Notes: a model not told the origin generated them from the letters alone. Counted from the first letter of the stretch, positions 51,468 through 63,732 are shown. The stretch is 64,000 nucleotides of DNA from an uncultured Oscillospiraceae bacterium (GCA_902465155.1 CABQLY010000009.1:8246-72245); one strand, 5' to 3'. A program made the numbers and translations.

Positions 51468-52862
51468 ATGCAACAAAACAAACTACTAAAATTAGCCTCT
51501 AAAGGGGATAAAAAAGCGCTGCAACAGTTGTACCACCAATATGCCAAAACCAGCTACTACCTGTGCTGCTACTTTTTAAAAAGCGAGCAGGCGGCCGCCG
51601 AGGCAACCGTTAGGGTGTTTTCGCAGGTGTTTGCCGCAACCGTTGGCCAGCCCGTTTTAAACGAGCAGCTGTTTAAAGCTTTAGTTTTAGGCAAAACGGT
51701 TGAGGTAACCAAGGCCAACATTCAAAAAAATGCGCCAACCGCCTTTCGTGACGCCGAAAAATCTGCCGTAGACGGTAGCTACCAGGCTGTAAAAAACGCA
51801 GCCGACCCCACAGCGGAGGAAAAGCAAAACTTAATAAAGGCCTTACGAAGCCTGCAAAACCGGCAATGTTACACCTTAACCATGCTAACCTGCTTTGGCC
51901 TGCAAAAGCACCAGCTGGCGCAGTACATGAAGCTGGATTCTGACAAAATTGACGCCAGCCTGGCCCGCGCAAAGGAATCTTTTCGAAAAACGCTGCAGCT
52001 GCCGGAAAACAGCCGCCGCGAGTTAGAGGACCAGCTGCGCGCCGTAAAAGCGGCCATGCAAGAGCAAGCAGCGGCTGCCACTGTTCCGCCGCAGGTTGAA
52101 AAAAGCGTGCTGGCCGAGGCCCAAAAAATTGCCAAATTTGTTACCGCCAAATTTTTAAAGCATTTAGCCGTTGCGGCCGCAGGCGTTATTGTTGCCGCCG
52201 GCCTTATTTTTGGCGGTATTGCGCTGTTTAAAAACAGCAATAATGCAGCCAACGCCGACATCACCAGCAGCGGCGAGAGCCAAAACACCCAAGGAAGCAG
52301 CGAGAACCAAAACACCCAAAGCGTTAATGCAACCAACCAAAGCAGCACCACCGAGCCGGAATTTAAAGCCACGAAACACGCCCAAATTGAAATTAAAAAT
52401 TACGGGACCATTAGCTTAGAGCTGTACGGCGAGGAGGCCCCCATTACGGTAAACAACTTTGTAAAGCTGGCGAATGAAGGCTTTTACAACGGCTTAACCT
52501 TTCACCGCATTATTAGCGGATTTATGATTCAAGGCGGCGACCCGAATGGCGACGGCACCGGCGGTTCTACCGAAAATATTAAAGGTGAATTTTCGCAAAA
52601 CGGGGTTCAAAACCGAATTTTACACACCCGCGGCACCATCTCCATGGCCCGCAGCTCAGAAAATGACAGCGCCAGCTCGCAGTTTTTTATTATGCAGCAG
52701 GACGCTACCCATTTAGACGGCGCTTACGCCGCCTTTGGCCGCGTGACCTCTGGACTGGAAATTGTTGATAAAATTTGCGAAAACACCCCCGTGACCGACA
52801 GCAACGGCACCGTAACAGCCGAAAATCAGCCGGTTATTACCTCAATTAAAATTACCGATTGA
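51468..52862 (+). CDS. Sigma-like domain / TM / cyclophilin fusion
   Basis: The 464-residue protein has three parts. Residues 1 to about 200 resemble the sigma-70 region 2/4 layout of ECF sigma factors (ASKGDKKALQQLYHQYAKTSYYL at the start, then ALRSLQNRQCYTLTML and LGL-like helices), but the recognition helices look degenerate. Residues about 229-253 form one membrane helix. After a Ser/Gln/Asn-rich linker, residues about 302-464 form a cyclophilin peptidyl-prolyl isomerase (VNNFVKLANEGFYNGLTFHRII, GFMIQGGDPNGDGTGG, SSQFFI). The isomerase would be outside and the sigma-like part inside. ATG 51468 has GGGAGG upstream. The isomerase assignment is firm; the sigma-like one is tentative. Confidence 0.75.
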   Translation: MQQNKLLKLASKGDKKALQQLYHQYAKTSYYLCCYFLKSEQAAAEATVRVFSQVFAATVGQPVLNEQLFKALVLGKTVEVTKANIQKNAPTAFRDAEKSAVDGSYQAVKNAADPTAEEKQNLIKALRSLQNRQCYTLTMLTCFGLQKHQLAQYMKLDSDKIDASLARAKESFRKTLQLPENSRRELEDQLRAVKAAMQEQAAAATVPPQVEKSVLAEAQKIAKFVTAKFLKHLAVAAAGVIVAAGLIFGGIALFKNSNNAANADITSSGESQNTQGSSENQNTQSVNATNQSSTTEPEFKATKHAQIEIKNYGTISLELYGEEAPITVNNFVKLANEGFYNGLTFHRIISGFMIQGGDPNGDGTGGSTENIKGEFSQNGVQNRILHTRGTISMARSSENDSASSQFFIMQQDATHLDGAYAAFGRVTSGLEIVDKICENTPVTDSNGTVTAENQPVITSIKITD

Positions 52863-52960
52863 GTCATTCTTTTAGCCTTGCCATTGTTTAAAATTATGAC
52901 CCTTTTACTTTTAAATTTACCGTTTTTAAGCCTTTAAAACCGGCTAAGGAGCGTGAAAAA

Positions 52961-53896
52961 ATGGAACAGCCGTTGCTTGGCAATATTCGCACCCAACACA
53001 CCGCAATGCTTATGATACAAAACAAAAAGCTGCCGCACGCCTTAATAATAGAGGGGCCGCCCGGCAGCGGCAAAAAAACCTTTGCCGAATTTTTGGCAAT
53101 GGCAGCGCTGTGCAGCAACGAAAACCCGCCTTGCGGGGAATGTAAAAGCTGCCGCACCCTAAAGGCCGGCAGCAACCGCGATTACACCTTTTTTACCCCC
53201 GAAAAAGACCTAATTACCGTTGACGATGTGCGAAACCTGCGTACCCAGGCCTACTACTCACCCATTGCGGCCCCCTACCGCGTTTTTGTAGTAGACCGGG
53301 CCGACTGCATGAACGAGCAGGCGCAAAACACCCTGCTTAAAATTATTGAGGAACCGCCCGAAACCGCAAAGTTTATTTTTTTGTGTCAAAGCGCCGCCTC
53401 GCTGCTGGCAACCATTCGCTCCCGCTGCATTTGCTTTACCTTAGGCAGCGTTGAACCCAGCGCCGAGGTTTGCCAATTTATTGCAAAAAAAAGCTGCTGC
53501 GGTTTAGAACAGGCAAAATCGGCCTTAATTGCGGCAAACGGTATTATTGGCGTTGCCCTTGTAAACTTAGCGCAGACAGCCGATGCCAACACCGAGCCGC
53601 CATTAACCGCCGCCGAGCTGTTAAGTCTTGCCGCCAAAGGCAACAGCAGCTACACAATTCTTTGCAAAATACAGCCGCTGCAAAAAAACCGCGAGCAGGT
53701 TAAAAACCTTATTTGCGATTTAAAAACCGCCGTAATAGAACAAATTAAATTAAAAGCTTTAAATAAGAATTGCCCCCTTAGCAGCAAAAAGCTAACGGCC
53801 CTGCTAGCCGGGCTGGAGAATTTAGAAGCAGCCCTGCCCTTAAACCCCTCTACCGCGCTAATTCTTTGCCGCATTTGTGACCTTTTAACAAGCTAA
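52961..53896 (+). CDS. holB: DNA polymerase III delta' subunit
   Basis: The 311-residue clamp-loader subunit has Walker A EGPPGSGKKT, a zinc module (C-x7-C-x2-C-x2-C in CSNENPPCGECKSC), TVDDVRNL, VVDRADCMNEQAQNTLLKIIEEPP and SAASLLATIRSRC. The C-terminal domain is helical. It follows the cyclophilin gene after 98 bp, and a terminator lies downstream. Confidence 0.92.
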   Translation: MEQPLLGNIRTQHTAMLMIQNKKLPHALIIEGPPGSGKKTFAEFLAMAALCSNENPPCGECKSCRTLKAGSNRDYTFFTPEKDLITVDDVRNLRTQAYYSPIAAPYRVFVVDRADCMNEQAQNTLLKIIEEPPETAKFIFLCQSAASLLATIRSRCICFTLGSVEPSAEVCQFIAKKSCCGLEQAKSALIAANGIIGVALVNLAQTADANTEPPLTAAELLSLAAKGNSSYTILCKIQPLQKNREQVKNLICDLKTAVIEQIKLKALNKNCPLSSKKLTALLAGLENLEAALPLNPSTALILCRICDLLTS

Positions 53897-53984
53897 AGCA
53901 AACTGCCAATTTTAAATGACACCTTTTTGAACTCTTTGCCGCCCGTAAAACAAAGCGCTAAAGCTAAAATTATTAGCCTGTATT

Positions 53985-54026
53985 AAAAAAAGCCCGCGTC
54001 TTAAATTTTAAGGCGCGGGCTTTTTT
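53985..54026. terminator. Bidirectional terminator, holB / beta-galactosidase
   Basis: AAAAAAGCCCGCG ending at 53998 pairs with CGCGGGCTTTTTT starting at 54014. It lies between convergent genes. Confidence 0.88.
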
Positions 54027-54109
54027 GTTAAGTTTAAATTTTTAGCCTAAGCTGCCCCCAAAGGCTGCCGCAGTTTACCTGCCGAAAGTCTTTTTGGGGA
54101 TTGGGTAAA

Positions 54110-56989
<2,880 letters not shown>

Positions 56990-57021
56990 CTAATTCTGGC
57001 ATAAAGCCAATTTAATATAAC

Positions 57022-57058
57022 TAATATTGAGTATATCACATTCAATATTAAATGTAAA
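57022..57058 (-). promoter_or_regulatory. Promoter and operator of beta-galactosidase
   Basis: On the minus strand TTTACA (57053-57058), a 17-bp spacer and TATACT (57030-57035). Perfect inverted arms TAATATTGA (57022-57030) and TCAATATTA (57042-57050) lie in the spacer and at the start-proximal side of the -10, so a bound protein would block polymerase. Repression is inferred; the regulator is not in the window. Confidence 0.7.
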
Positions 57059-57114
57059 GGCAAACTGTGGTTTTATTTAACCGTATTTACCCTGTTACCG
57101 CAATATAATTGCAC

Positions 57115-57147
57115 AAAAACCCGGGGCTTTATTTTTAAAGCCCCGGG
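57115..57147 (-). terminator. Terminator after psd
   Basis: CCCGGGGCTTT (57120-57130) pairs with AAAGCCCCGGG (57137-57147). On the minus strand the stem is followed by TTTTTG. Confidence 0.85.
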
Positions 57148-57183
57148 CTCATTTCAATATTTTAATTTTAGCGATTAAAGCCT

Positions 57184-58026
57184 TTAAATGTTATTATTTG
57201 AGGCTGTGGCAATAGCTTGCCCTAACAGCACCGGGGTTTCAACCCCCTCTTTGGTGTTTTTCAAAATGCCGGGCTGCAAATTAATTTTACCCGGCTCCAC
57301 CAGCACAATTACCGTGCTGCCGCCGTATAAAAACATGCCCTTTTCCTGCCCGCGCCGCACCGGGCCTGCATCGTACAGGTTTTTAATTTTACCAACCAGC
57401 ATGGCCCCAACCTCCATTTGAACCAGGCGGCCAAAATTTTTGGTTGTAATTACGGTGTATTCGCGGCAATTTTTTGTAAAAACCGGCAGCGCCGCCGTTG
57501 CAACGGGGCGAACGGTGTGCAGTACGCCGGGCAAAAAGGTGTTGTTGGTTTGAACGCCGCTTTCTACAAAAGCGTAGCGGTGGTAATGGTTTACGCAAAG
57601 CCGAAAAACCAAGCAATAGCCGTTTTGGTAGCGGCCGGCCAGCTCGTTGTTTTGCAATAGGTCTAAAACTGTGTAGCGGCTGTTTTTAACGCTTAAAACC
57701 AAACCGCTTTTAATTTCAAACGCACTCAGCAACCCGTCACACGGGGCAATAAGGTGGTTCGGGTCGGCGTCTATTGGGCGCAGCTCCGGTTTAATTTTTC
57801 GGGTAAAGCAGCTGTTAAAGCTGTTAAAATTGCTGCAATCAAACTCGGCGGGGTTAATGTTGTTTTTGCGCATAAACGGGGCAATAAGCGGTTTAGAAAG
57901 GGGCGAGGATAAATAAGCCCCCGCCGCTTTAGAAACAAAGCGCGCCGTTAAAAGCTTTAAAACAACGCGGCCCGGCACCGTACCGTACAAAAAACGCAAA
58001 CCTCTGTTTTGGTTATTATTACTCAT
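57184..58026 (-). CDS. psd: Phosphatidylserine decarboxylase proenzyme
   Basis: The 280-residue proenzyme makes phosphatidylethanolamine. Self-cleavage to the pyruvoyl form should occur at G236-S237 in YGGSTVIVL, a GGST variant of the LGST motif. IAPCDGLLSAFE and LCVNHYHRYAFV are typical Psd blocks. It overlaps pssA as ATGA. Confidence 0.92.
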   Translation of the reverse strand: MSNNNQNRGLRFLYGTVPGRVVLKLLTARFVSKAAGAYLSSPLSKPLIAPFMRKNNINPAEFDCSNFNSFNSCFTRKIKPELRPIDADPNHLIAPCDGLLSAFEIKSGLVLSVKNSRYTVLDLLQNNELAGRYQNGYCLVFRLCVNHYHRYAFVESGVQTNNTFLPGVLHTVRPVATAALPVFTKNCREYTVITTKNFGRLVQMEVGAMLVGKIKNLYDAGPVRRGQEKGMFLYGGSTVIVLVEPGKINLQPGILKNTKEGVETPVLLGQAIATASNNNI

Positions 58027-58727
58027 AGCTTGGCTTTAATAAAAAAGTGAAAAACAAGAAATAAGGCAAATTCTAATGCGCCAATTCCAACCATAATTAA
58101 AATGCCGCGCAGCCCCGGTTTGTGCACATTAAATTTAAACAAAAACGCAAAGCCAACCAAAAGGGTTGCTAATATGTAAAACGGAGTAATATCAATAGGC
58201 AGCAAATAATTTAACAGCAAAATGCTGGGAAAAATTAAAGCCGAGGAGGTTACCGGCAGCCCGGTGTAAAAGCGGCGGTTGCCGGCTTCGTCACGCTGGC
58301 GCTGCTCCTCCATTACATTAAAGTGCGCCAGGCGAATAAGCGCCGCTAAAACATAGGCCACCAGCACAGCCGTAAACAGCACGGTAACGGCCTTGCCCTG
58401 CCAGGGCTGCGGCAGCTTGCCGCTAACCTTGGTTAAAAAGGTTGAAAGCCGAATCAGCGAATAGCCAATGCTGGCCGGCAAAATGCCAAATGCCATAAGA
58501 TCCGAAAGCGAATCGATTTGAATACCAAAGCTTTTTTCGTACTCGGTACGGTTTTTCTTCATTCGGGCTACTTTACCGTCAAAAGCGTCGCAAAGCCCGC
58601 AAAACAGCAAAAAGAAGGTGCCTAAATACGGATGGCCGTGCCCCGAAAGGGTAATAAAAACCCCGGTGCTGGCCGATATTAACGACAAATAGGTTAATAT
58701 AACGGTATAGTTACATATTCCCAACAT
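58023..58727 (-). CDS. pssA: CDP-diacylglycerol-serine O-phosphatidyltransferase
   Basis: The 234-residue membrane protein has the CDP-alcohol phosphotransferase motif D-G-x2-A-R-x8-G-x3-D-x3-D (FDGKVARMKKNRTEYEKSFG then IDSLSD) and about six membrane helices. It makes phosphatidylserine for Psd. AGGAGG precedes the ATG. It overlaps the flippase-like gene by 17 bp and psd by 4 bp. Confidence 0.93.
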   Translation of the reverse strand: MLGICNYTVILTYLSLISASTGVFITLSGHGHPYLGTFFLLFCGLCDAFDGKVARMKKNRTEYEKSFGIQIDSLSDLMAFGILPASIGYSLIRLSTFLTKVSGKLPQPWQGKAVTVLFTAVLVAYVLAALIRLAHFNVMEEQRQRDEAGNRRFYTGLPVTSSALIFPSILLLNYLLPIDITPFYILATLLVGFAFLFKFNVHKPGLRGILIMVGIGALEFALFLVFHFFIKAKL

Positions 58728-59775
58728 GGTATTTCCTCCTGGCCGGAATAAAGTATTTCATCATTACCAAAACACCGCAAAGTATAACGCAAAAATAGCA
58801 GGAGAGCGAGCGGCTGAGCAACTCCATATTAACCGCCTGCGCCGCCGGCATACCCATGGCACTAAAGCCCTGCAGCAATAAATAATCTGAAACGCCCATG
58901 GCGCCGGGAATTGGCACGCAGTTAGAGCCAATGATTACAAAGGTTTGCAGCGCAAACAGCTGCAAGGCGTTGGCCGGGTTGCCGCCCGCCGCCAAGTAAA
59001 CAAAAACCGTTACCAAAATGGTAGAGGAGCGCTGTAAAAAATTAAACACGAAAACCCGAAACAGCATTCGCCGCTGACGGCGTAAAATTTCAACGCACTG
59101 CTCGTATTCAGCCATTTGCTTTTCTAACTTTTGCAGCCGTTTTTCTTTGTGGCGCAAAATTTTAATTTTGCAAAGCAGCCGAATGGTAAAAAAGCAAATT
59201 TTTTTAAGCAGCTTTTTGCTGAAAATTAAAGTTAAAAAAAAGGCGGCTAAACCAATTTGCGCAATGTAGCCAATAAGAATTAAAAATTTTGAAAGTGTGT
59301 CAAACCGAAATATAAACCCCGGAAAAACAAAAAACATAACCACGCCAATGGTAATAATTGAAAGGGTGTACATTACCAAATTCGCCAACAAAACCGCCGT
59401 GGTCGTAATGCCGGCAATGCCGTCCCGCGCCATAAAAAAGCCGCAAACGGGCTGCCCGCCGGTGGCCGAGGGCGTAATGGCCGAAAAGTAAATATCCGCC
59501 GAGGAGTAAATAATACTATCCCACACGGTAACGCTGTAACCAAAGGGCTTACAGGCAGTTTTTAACGCCAGCCCCTCAAAAACAATAAACCCAAAAACCG
59601 CCAGAACAGCGGCAACCAGCCAGCCCACCTTAGCGCTTTGCAAAAAATTAAAAAACGACTGTAAAGAAAAGGACTGATTTTGCGAAGTGACCGTCCAAAC
59701 CGTTGTGGCGGCCACTAAAATAAACAGTATGGTCCAAATAAGCTTGCTGTGCTTATTTTTTTCTGCCTCTGCCAT
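58711..59775 (-). CDS. Lysylphosphatidylglycerol synthase TM-domain (flippase-like) protein
   Basis: The 354-residue polytopic protein fits the LPG_synthase_TM/UPF0104 family: an N-terminal helix, SPSATGGQPVCGFFM-type loop and GAMGVSDYLLLQGF. It has a basic cytoplasmic coiled segment (about residues 190-235). It lacks the catalytic domain of MprF, so a lipid translocation role is more likely than lysine transfer. It is coupled to the PAP2 gene by TAATG and to pssA by overlap. Confidence 0.8.
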   Translation of the reverse strand: MAEAEKNKHSKLIWTILFILVAATTVWTVTSQNQSFSLQSFFNFLQSAKVGWLVAAVLAVFGFIVFEGLALKTACKPFGYSVTVWDSIIYSSADIYFSAITPSATGGQPVCGFFMARDGIAGITTTAVLLANLVMYTLSIITIGVVMFFVFPGFIFRFDTLSKFLILIGYIAQIGLAAFFLTLIFSKKLLKKICFFTIRLLCKIKILRHKEKRLQKLEKQMAEYEQCVEILRRQRRMLFRVFVFNFLQRSSTILVTVFVYLAAGGNPANALQLFALQTFVIIGSNCVPIPGAMGVSDYLLLQGFSAMGMPAAQAVNMELLSRSLSCYFCVILCGVLVMMKYFIPARRKYHVGNM

Positions 59776-60452
59776 TAGGCTTGCTTCCCCCTATTCAAAC
59801 GGTAAAAAATGCGGTAAACGCCGGTTTTGTTGGAGAGCAACAGCCCCAACTCGGCTACGGCAACACCGCCTAAAATATCAATAGCAACATGCTGCTTTAC
59901 CAAAACAACCGAGGCAAAAACCAGCAAAGCAAAAACAAAGCTGAGCGGCGCGTAAAGCCGGCCAACTTTTTTTACCCTTAACGCACCGCGAAAACACAGC
60001 CAGCTTTCTAAGCAGTGAATAGAAGGGAATAAGTTATCCGGTCGGTCGGTTGCGTAAATAAGTTGCACCAACTGGCTGCAAAAATCGTTGCCGGTAACGG
60101 TGGCCCGCTGCATGGTGGTGGGAAAAATTAAAAAAATTGCCATGCACATTAGCTTGGCCAGCATTTCGCCGGTAAGAACGCTGTAGCAAACCTCTTTACT
60201 CTCCCGCGCAATAATAATGTACCCCACAACCCACTGTAAATAAGCGGCAATGTAAATAATAATCCACGCCGGAACAAAAGGGATGTACGCGTCAACGGGT
60301 AAATACCAGCTGTAATGGTGCAGCCCGGCGGTAAACGGGCGGGTTGCGTAGTAGGTTAAGGCGTTTACGCCCAACATTAACAACAAAACAACGATGCCGT
60401 AGCGCGGTACTACCCGCTCTGCTAAGCGTAATGCTTTCATAAAAACCCCCAA
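59775..60452 (-). CDS. PAP2-superfamily membrane phosphatase
   Basis: The 225-residue protein has about six membrane helices. The PAP2 motifs are NLFPSIHCLESW (motif 2 with the catalytic His) and VLVKQHVAIDILGG (motif 3 with the His nucleophile); motif 1 is less clear. It may act on phosphatidic acid, undecaprenyl pyrophosphate or a related lipid. It is the first gene of a four-gene lipid operon. Confidence 0.82.
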   Translation of the reverse strand: MGVFMKALRLAERVVPRYGIVVLLLMLGVNALTYYATRPFTAGLHHYSWYLPVDAYIPFVPAWIIIYIAAYLQWVVGYIIIARESKEVCYSVLTGEMLAKLMCMAIFLIFPTTMQRATVTGNDFCSQLVQLIYATDRPDNLFPSIHCLESWLCFRGALRVKKVGRLYAPLSFVFALLVFASVVLVKQHVAIDILGGVAVAELGLLLSNKTGVYRIFYRLNRGKQA

Positions 60453-60481
60453 ACCTGCCGGTAAAAGTACAAACTTAAATT

Positions 60482-60510
60482 ATTGTACCACATTTTAAAT
60501 CTAATTGCAA
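60482..60510 (-). promoter_or_regulatory. Promoter of phospholipid operon
   Basis: On the minus strand TTGCAA (60505-60510), a 17-bp spacer and TACAAT (60482-60487), preceded by TGTGG. Confidence 0.72.
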
Positions 60511-60582
60511 CAAAATTGCAAAAACAGCCTTGCACCTAAAATTGCCGCGCCAAAAAGCGGCAAGCGTTTTAAGCCCCAAAGG

Positions 60583-61716
60583 CTACTCAAACAGCCGCAT
60601 TAAACGGTTGTTTCGGTGCATATAAACGCTCATAACAACGCCGATACCGCAGTAAAGGCAAACCAGCGAGGTGCCGCCGGCGCTAAAAAACGGCAGCGTT
60701 ACGCCAATTACCGGCAGCAGCGAAAAGCACATACCAAGGTTAATAACCGCCTGGCTAAAAATCATGGCAAAAACGCCAACGCACATAAGCTTACCCCGCT
60801 TTTCCCGCGCAAGGGAGCCTACCCGCATAATGCGCAGGCAAATAGCCCCCAAAAGCAGCATAACAACAACGCAGCCCAACAGGCCAAGCTCCTCGCCAAT
60901 GCTGGTAATAATAAAATCGTTATACCCTTCGGGAATTTCGCCGGTTTGGGTTAGGGCGCCCTTTAAGTAGCCCTGGCCAAAAATTCCGCCGCCGGCCAAA
61001 GCAATACGGCCGCGCCACTGCTGCCAGCCGGCGCCTTTTAAATCGGCCTCTAAGTTAAACATGGTAAGCACACGAGCCTGCTGGTCGGCGTTCATAACCA
61101 AAAAGTAAATAAACGGCGCGGCCACGGCAACCGCCACGGCAAAAATAATAAAGTACCGCAGCTTTAGCCCCGCGCAAAATAGCATAAACAAAAAAATAAA
61201 GGCAAAAATCAACGCCGAGCCGTCATCCCCTTGCAGGTGAATCAGCAAAATTGGCACGGCGGCATGCAACAACAGCGGCACAAGGTAGCGCAGGCGGTTC
61301 ATGTTTTCGCCCAAATATTCAATGTGAATAGAAAAGGTAATAATAAAAGCTACTTTTAAAAGCTCCGAGGGCTGAAAGGTAATGCCGCCCGGCAGCATTA
61401 ACCAGGCTTTGTCGTCGGTTCCGGCGGGGGCGTAGCCAATAAAAAAGGTTAAGCCAACCAGCAGTAAGGAAACGCCGGCTAAAATTGGCCAAATTTTTTT
61501 GTAATTGTTGTAATCAAACCCCGAAATAACAATTACGGCAACAATACCCAAAAGCATGCCAACAACCTGCACCAACAGCTGGCGGGTATTTTGCAAATAA
61601 TGGGTCGCCGAAAAAACAGCTAAACAGCCAAAGCTGGTTGCCGCAATGCAAAGGGCAAATAAAATTTTGTCGCACTCACGAATATAATCGGCAATTGCAC
61701 TGAAAATACCGCGCAA
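60583..61716 (-). CDS. RodA/FtsW/SpoVE-family peptidoglycan polymerase
   Basis: The 377-residue protein has about ten membrane helices. SEDS hallmarks are visible: TFQPSELLKVAFI, GDDGSALIF, EGYNDFIITSIGEELGLLGC and LPFFSAGGTSL. It is a glycosyltransferase working with a class B PBP, probably RodA in elongation, but SpoVE or FtsW cannot be excluded. I prefer TTG 61716 with AGGATGTG upstream; the frame is open to a TTG at 61776 without a site. Confidence 0.88.
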   Translation of the reverse strand: MRGIFSAIADYIRECDKILFALCIAATSFGCLAVFSATHYLQNTRQLLVQVVGMLLGIVAVIVISGFDYNNYKKIWPILAGVSLLLVGLTFFIGYAPAGTDDKAWLMLPGGITFQPSELLKVAFIITFSIHIEYLGENMNRLRYLVPLLLHAAVPILLIHLQGDDGSALIFAFIFLFMLFCAGLKLRYFIIFAVAVAVAAPFIYFLVMNADQQARVLTMFNLEADLKGAGWQQWRGRIALAGGGIFGQGYLKGALTQTGEIPEGYNDFIITSIGEELGLLGCVVVMLLLGAICLRIMRVGSLAREKRGKLMCVGVFAMIFSQAVINLGMCFSLLPVIGVTLPFFSAGGTSLVCLYCGIGVVMSVYMHRNNRLMRLFE

Positions 61717-61815
61717 ATTATCACATCCTGCTGCGGCGTTAAGCTTTTGCAGAGCCTTGACTCCCGGCAAAGGCAAACGCCGTTTTACTTAAAAAAAATC
61801 TAACTTAATATTTCT

Positions 61816-61844
61816 ATTATATAAAATTCTTTTAAAATGTTCAA
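61816..61844 (-). promoter_or_regulatory. Promoter of RodA/FtsW-family gene
   Basis: On the minus strand TTGAAC (61839-61844), a 17-bp spacer and TATAAT (61816-61821). Confidence 0.82.
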
Positions 61845-61912
61845 GTAAATACTTTAATTATTTTAAAAAATGTGTTATACTGCTTAAAGCAATTCCATTT
61901 TGGGGTGATGAT

Positions 61913-62362
61913 TTGAACAAAACTTTTGTAACCCGCAGCGCTGCCGAAACCGCCCGCCTGGCCGAAAATTTAGGCCAAAAAATTAACGGGCCTGTCTGCG
62001 TTGTTTTTAACGGCGGTTTAGGGGCCGGCAAAACACATTTTTGTGCCGGGCTTTGCCGCGGCCTTGGCTATTTTGGGGATGTTACCTCCCCCACCTTTAC
62101 AATTGTTAACGAATATTTAGGCGGGCGGCTGCCTATTTTTCATTTTGATTTATACCGCATTTTTGGGGAGGACGACCTGTACGCCCTTGGCTTTTACGAT
62201 TATTTAGACCAAAACGGCGTGCTGCTGCTGGAGTGGGGCGAGCATTTGGGAACCGCCAGCTTAGAAAACCCGCTGCTGGTTAAAATTGAAATTACCGGTG
62301 AGCAGGAACGCCGCATTACCCTAACCGGCAACGAAGATTTATTAAAGGAGCTTACCCTGTGA
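61913..62362 (+). CDS. tsaE: tRNA t6A biosynthesis ATPase TsaE
   Basis: The 149-residue ATPase supports the TsaBD complex in making t6A37. Walker A GGLGAGKTHF, TSPTFTIVNEY, HFDLYRI and LLEWGEHL are visible. The start is TTG 61913 with GGGGTGAT upstream; a TATACT box lies at 61876. Its stop overlaps the tsaB start as GTGA. Confidence 0.94.
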   Translation: MNKTFVTRSAAETARLAENLGQKINGPVCVVFNGGLGAGKTHFCAGLCRGLGYFGDVTSPTFTIVNEYLGGRLPIFHFDLYRIFGEDDLYALGFYDYLDQNGVLLLEWGEHLGTASLENPLLVKIEITGEQERRITLTGNEDLLKELTL

Positions 62363-63048
62363 AAGTTTTAGCCTTAGATTGCGCCGCCAAAACCGTTTCG
62401 GTTGCCATTGCCGAAAACGGCGAGCTGCTGGCCAACTGTTTTTACAATGTACGCCTTACCCACTCACAAACCCTGCTGCCAATTATTGGCCAGGCGCTTT
62501 GCAACACGCAGCTAACGCTGCAAGAGCTTAACGCCTTTGCGCTAAGCGTTGGCCCCGGTTCGTTTACCGGTATTCGCATTGGGGTAAGCGTTGTAAAGGG
62601 CCTTGCCTTTGCCGAAAACAAACCGGTTTATACCTTTTCGGCCCTGCAGGCCGCCGCCTTGGGCTGCGCCGGGCAAAACGGCGTTGTTTTAGCGTTGACC
62701 GACGCACGCGCCGGCCGTTATTACGCCGCTTTTTTTAAAGTAGAGCAGGAAAAGGTAACAAGATTAACAAAAGATGAAATTATCCCCCAAAAGGACCTTG
62801 AAAAACGCATTGAATTAGATTATAATAATAAGCGGATCCTGTTGGTTGGCGACGGCGCCCTGCTTTTTGCCCAAAATGCACCGGGCCTGGCAGTGCCGGC
62901 ACCGCCAGCGGTAAGGCTTCCAAGCGCGGCAGGTATGGCAGTGTACAGCAGCGCCGGAACAGCGGGCGAACCTGTTTCCCCCGCCGCATTACAGCCGGTT
63001 TATTTGATCCAGTCGCAAGCACAGCGTGAACGGCAGACTCATAATTAA
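62359..63048 (+). CDS. tsaB: tRNA t6A biosynthesis protein TsaB
   Basis: The 229-residue ASKHA-fold protein is the TsaD partner. LALDCAAKTVSVAI and SVGPGSFTGIRIGVSVVKGLAF are diagnostic. The start is GTG, coupled to tsaE. rimI and tsaD, which often follow, are not here; upp follows instead. Confidence 0.93.
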   Translation: MKVLALDCAAKTVSVAIAENGELLANCFYNVRLTHSQTLLPIIGQALCNTQLTLQELNAFALSVGPGSFTGIRIGVSVVKGLAFAENKPVYTFSALQAAALGCAGQNGVVLALTDARAGRYYAAFFKVEQEKVTRLTKDEIIPQKDLEKRIELDYNNKRILLVGDGALLFAQNAPGLAVPAPPAVRLPSAAGMAVYSSAGTAGEPVSPAALQPVYLIQSQAQRERQTHN

Positions 63049-63093
63049 ATAAATGCTTTAGGCGTGTGCGCCAAAGCGGTTAGGAGTAAAAAA

Positions 63094-63732
63094 ATGTTCA
63101 AGAATGAAAATGTATTTGTAATGGACCACCCCTTAATTCAGCACAAGCTGACCTATTTGCGCGATAAGCGCACCGGCTCTAAACAGTTCCGCGAGCTGGT
63201 AAGCGAAATTGCCATGCTCATGTGTTACGAGGCAACGCGGGACCTACCGTTAAAAGAAATTACCACCGAAACCCCTATGATGACCGCTAAAACCAAGGTG
63301 ATCTCGGGCCGTAAGCTGGCCTTTGTGCCAATTTTGCGTGCCGGGCTTGGCATGGTAGACGGGGTTTTAAGCTTAATTCCGGCTGCTAAGGTTGGCCACA
63401 TTGGTATGTACCGCGACCCGGAAACTCACGAACCAATTGATTACTACTGCAAGCTGCCGAGCGACCTGCCGCAGCGAGATGTGATTGTGTTAGACCCCAT
63501 GCTGGCTACCGGCGGTTCGGCCATTGACGCGGTAGAAAAAATTAAAAAGTTTAATCCGCACTCTATTAAATTCATGTGCATTATTGCCGCCCCCGAAGGG
63601 CTGGAGGCCTTTACAAAGGCTCACCCCGGTATTCAGGTTTACTGCGCAAATGTAGACGACCGCTTAAACGAGCATTGCTACATTTTGCCCGGCCTTGGGG
63701 ACGCTGGCGACCGTATTTTCGGCACCAAATAA
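63094..63732 (+). CDS. upp: Uracil phosphoribosyltransferase
   Basis: The 212-residue enzyme makes UMP from uracil and [27 protein letters not shown], the PRPP loop [12 protein letters not shown] and [17 protein letters not shown] are typical. ATG 63094 has TAGGAG upstream. It lies 45 bp after tsaB and is followed by a terminator. Confidence 0.95.
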   Translation: MFKNENVFVMDHPLIQHKLTYLRDKRTGSKQFRELVSEIAMLMCYEATRDLPLKEITTETPMMTAKTKVISGRKLAFVPILRAGLGMVDGVLSLIPAAKVGHIGMYRDPETHEPIDYYCKLPSDLPQRDVIVLDPMLATGGSAIDAVEKIKKFNPHSIKFMCIIAAPEGLEAFTKAHPGIQVYCANVDDRLNEHCYILPGLGDAGDRIFGTK

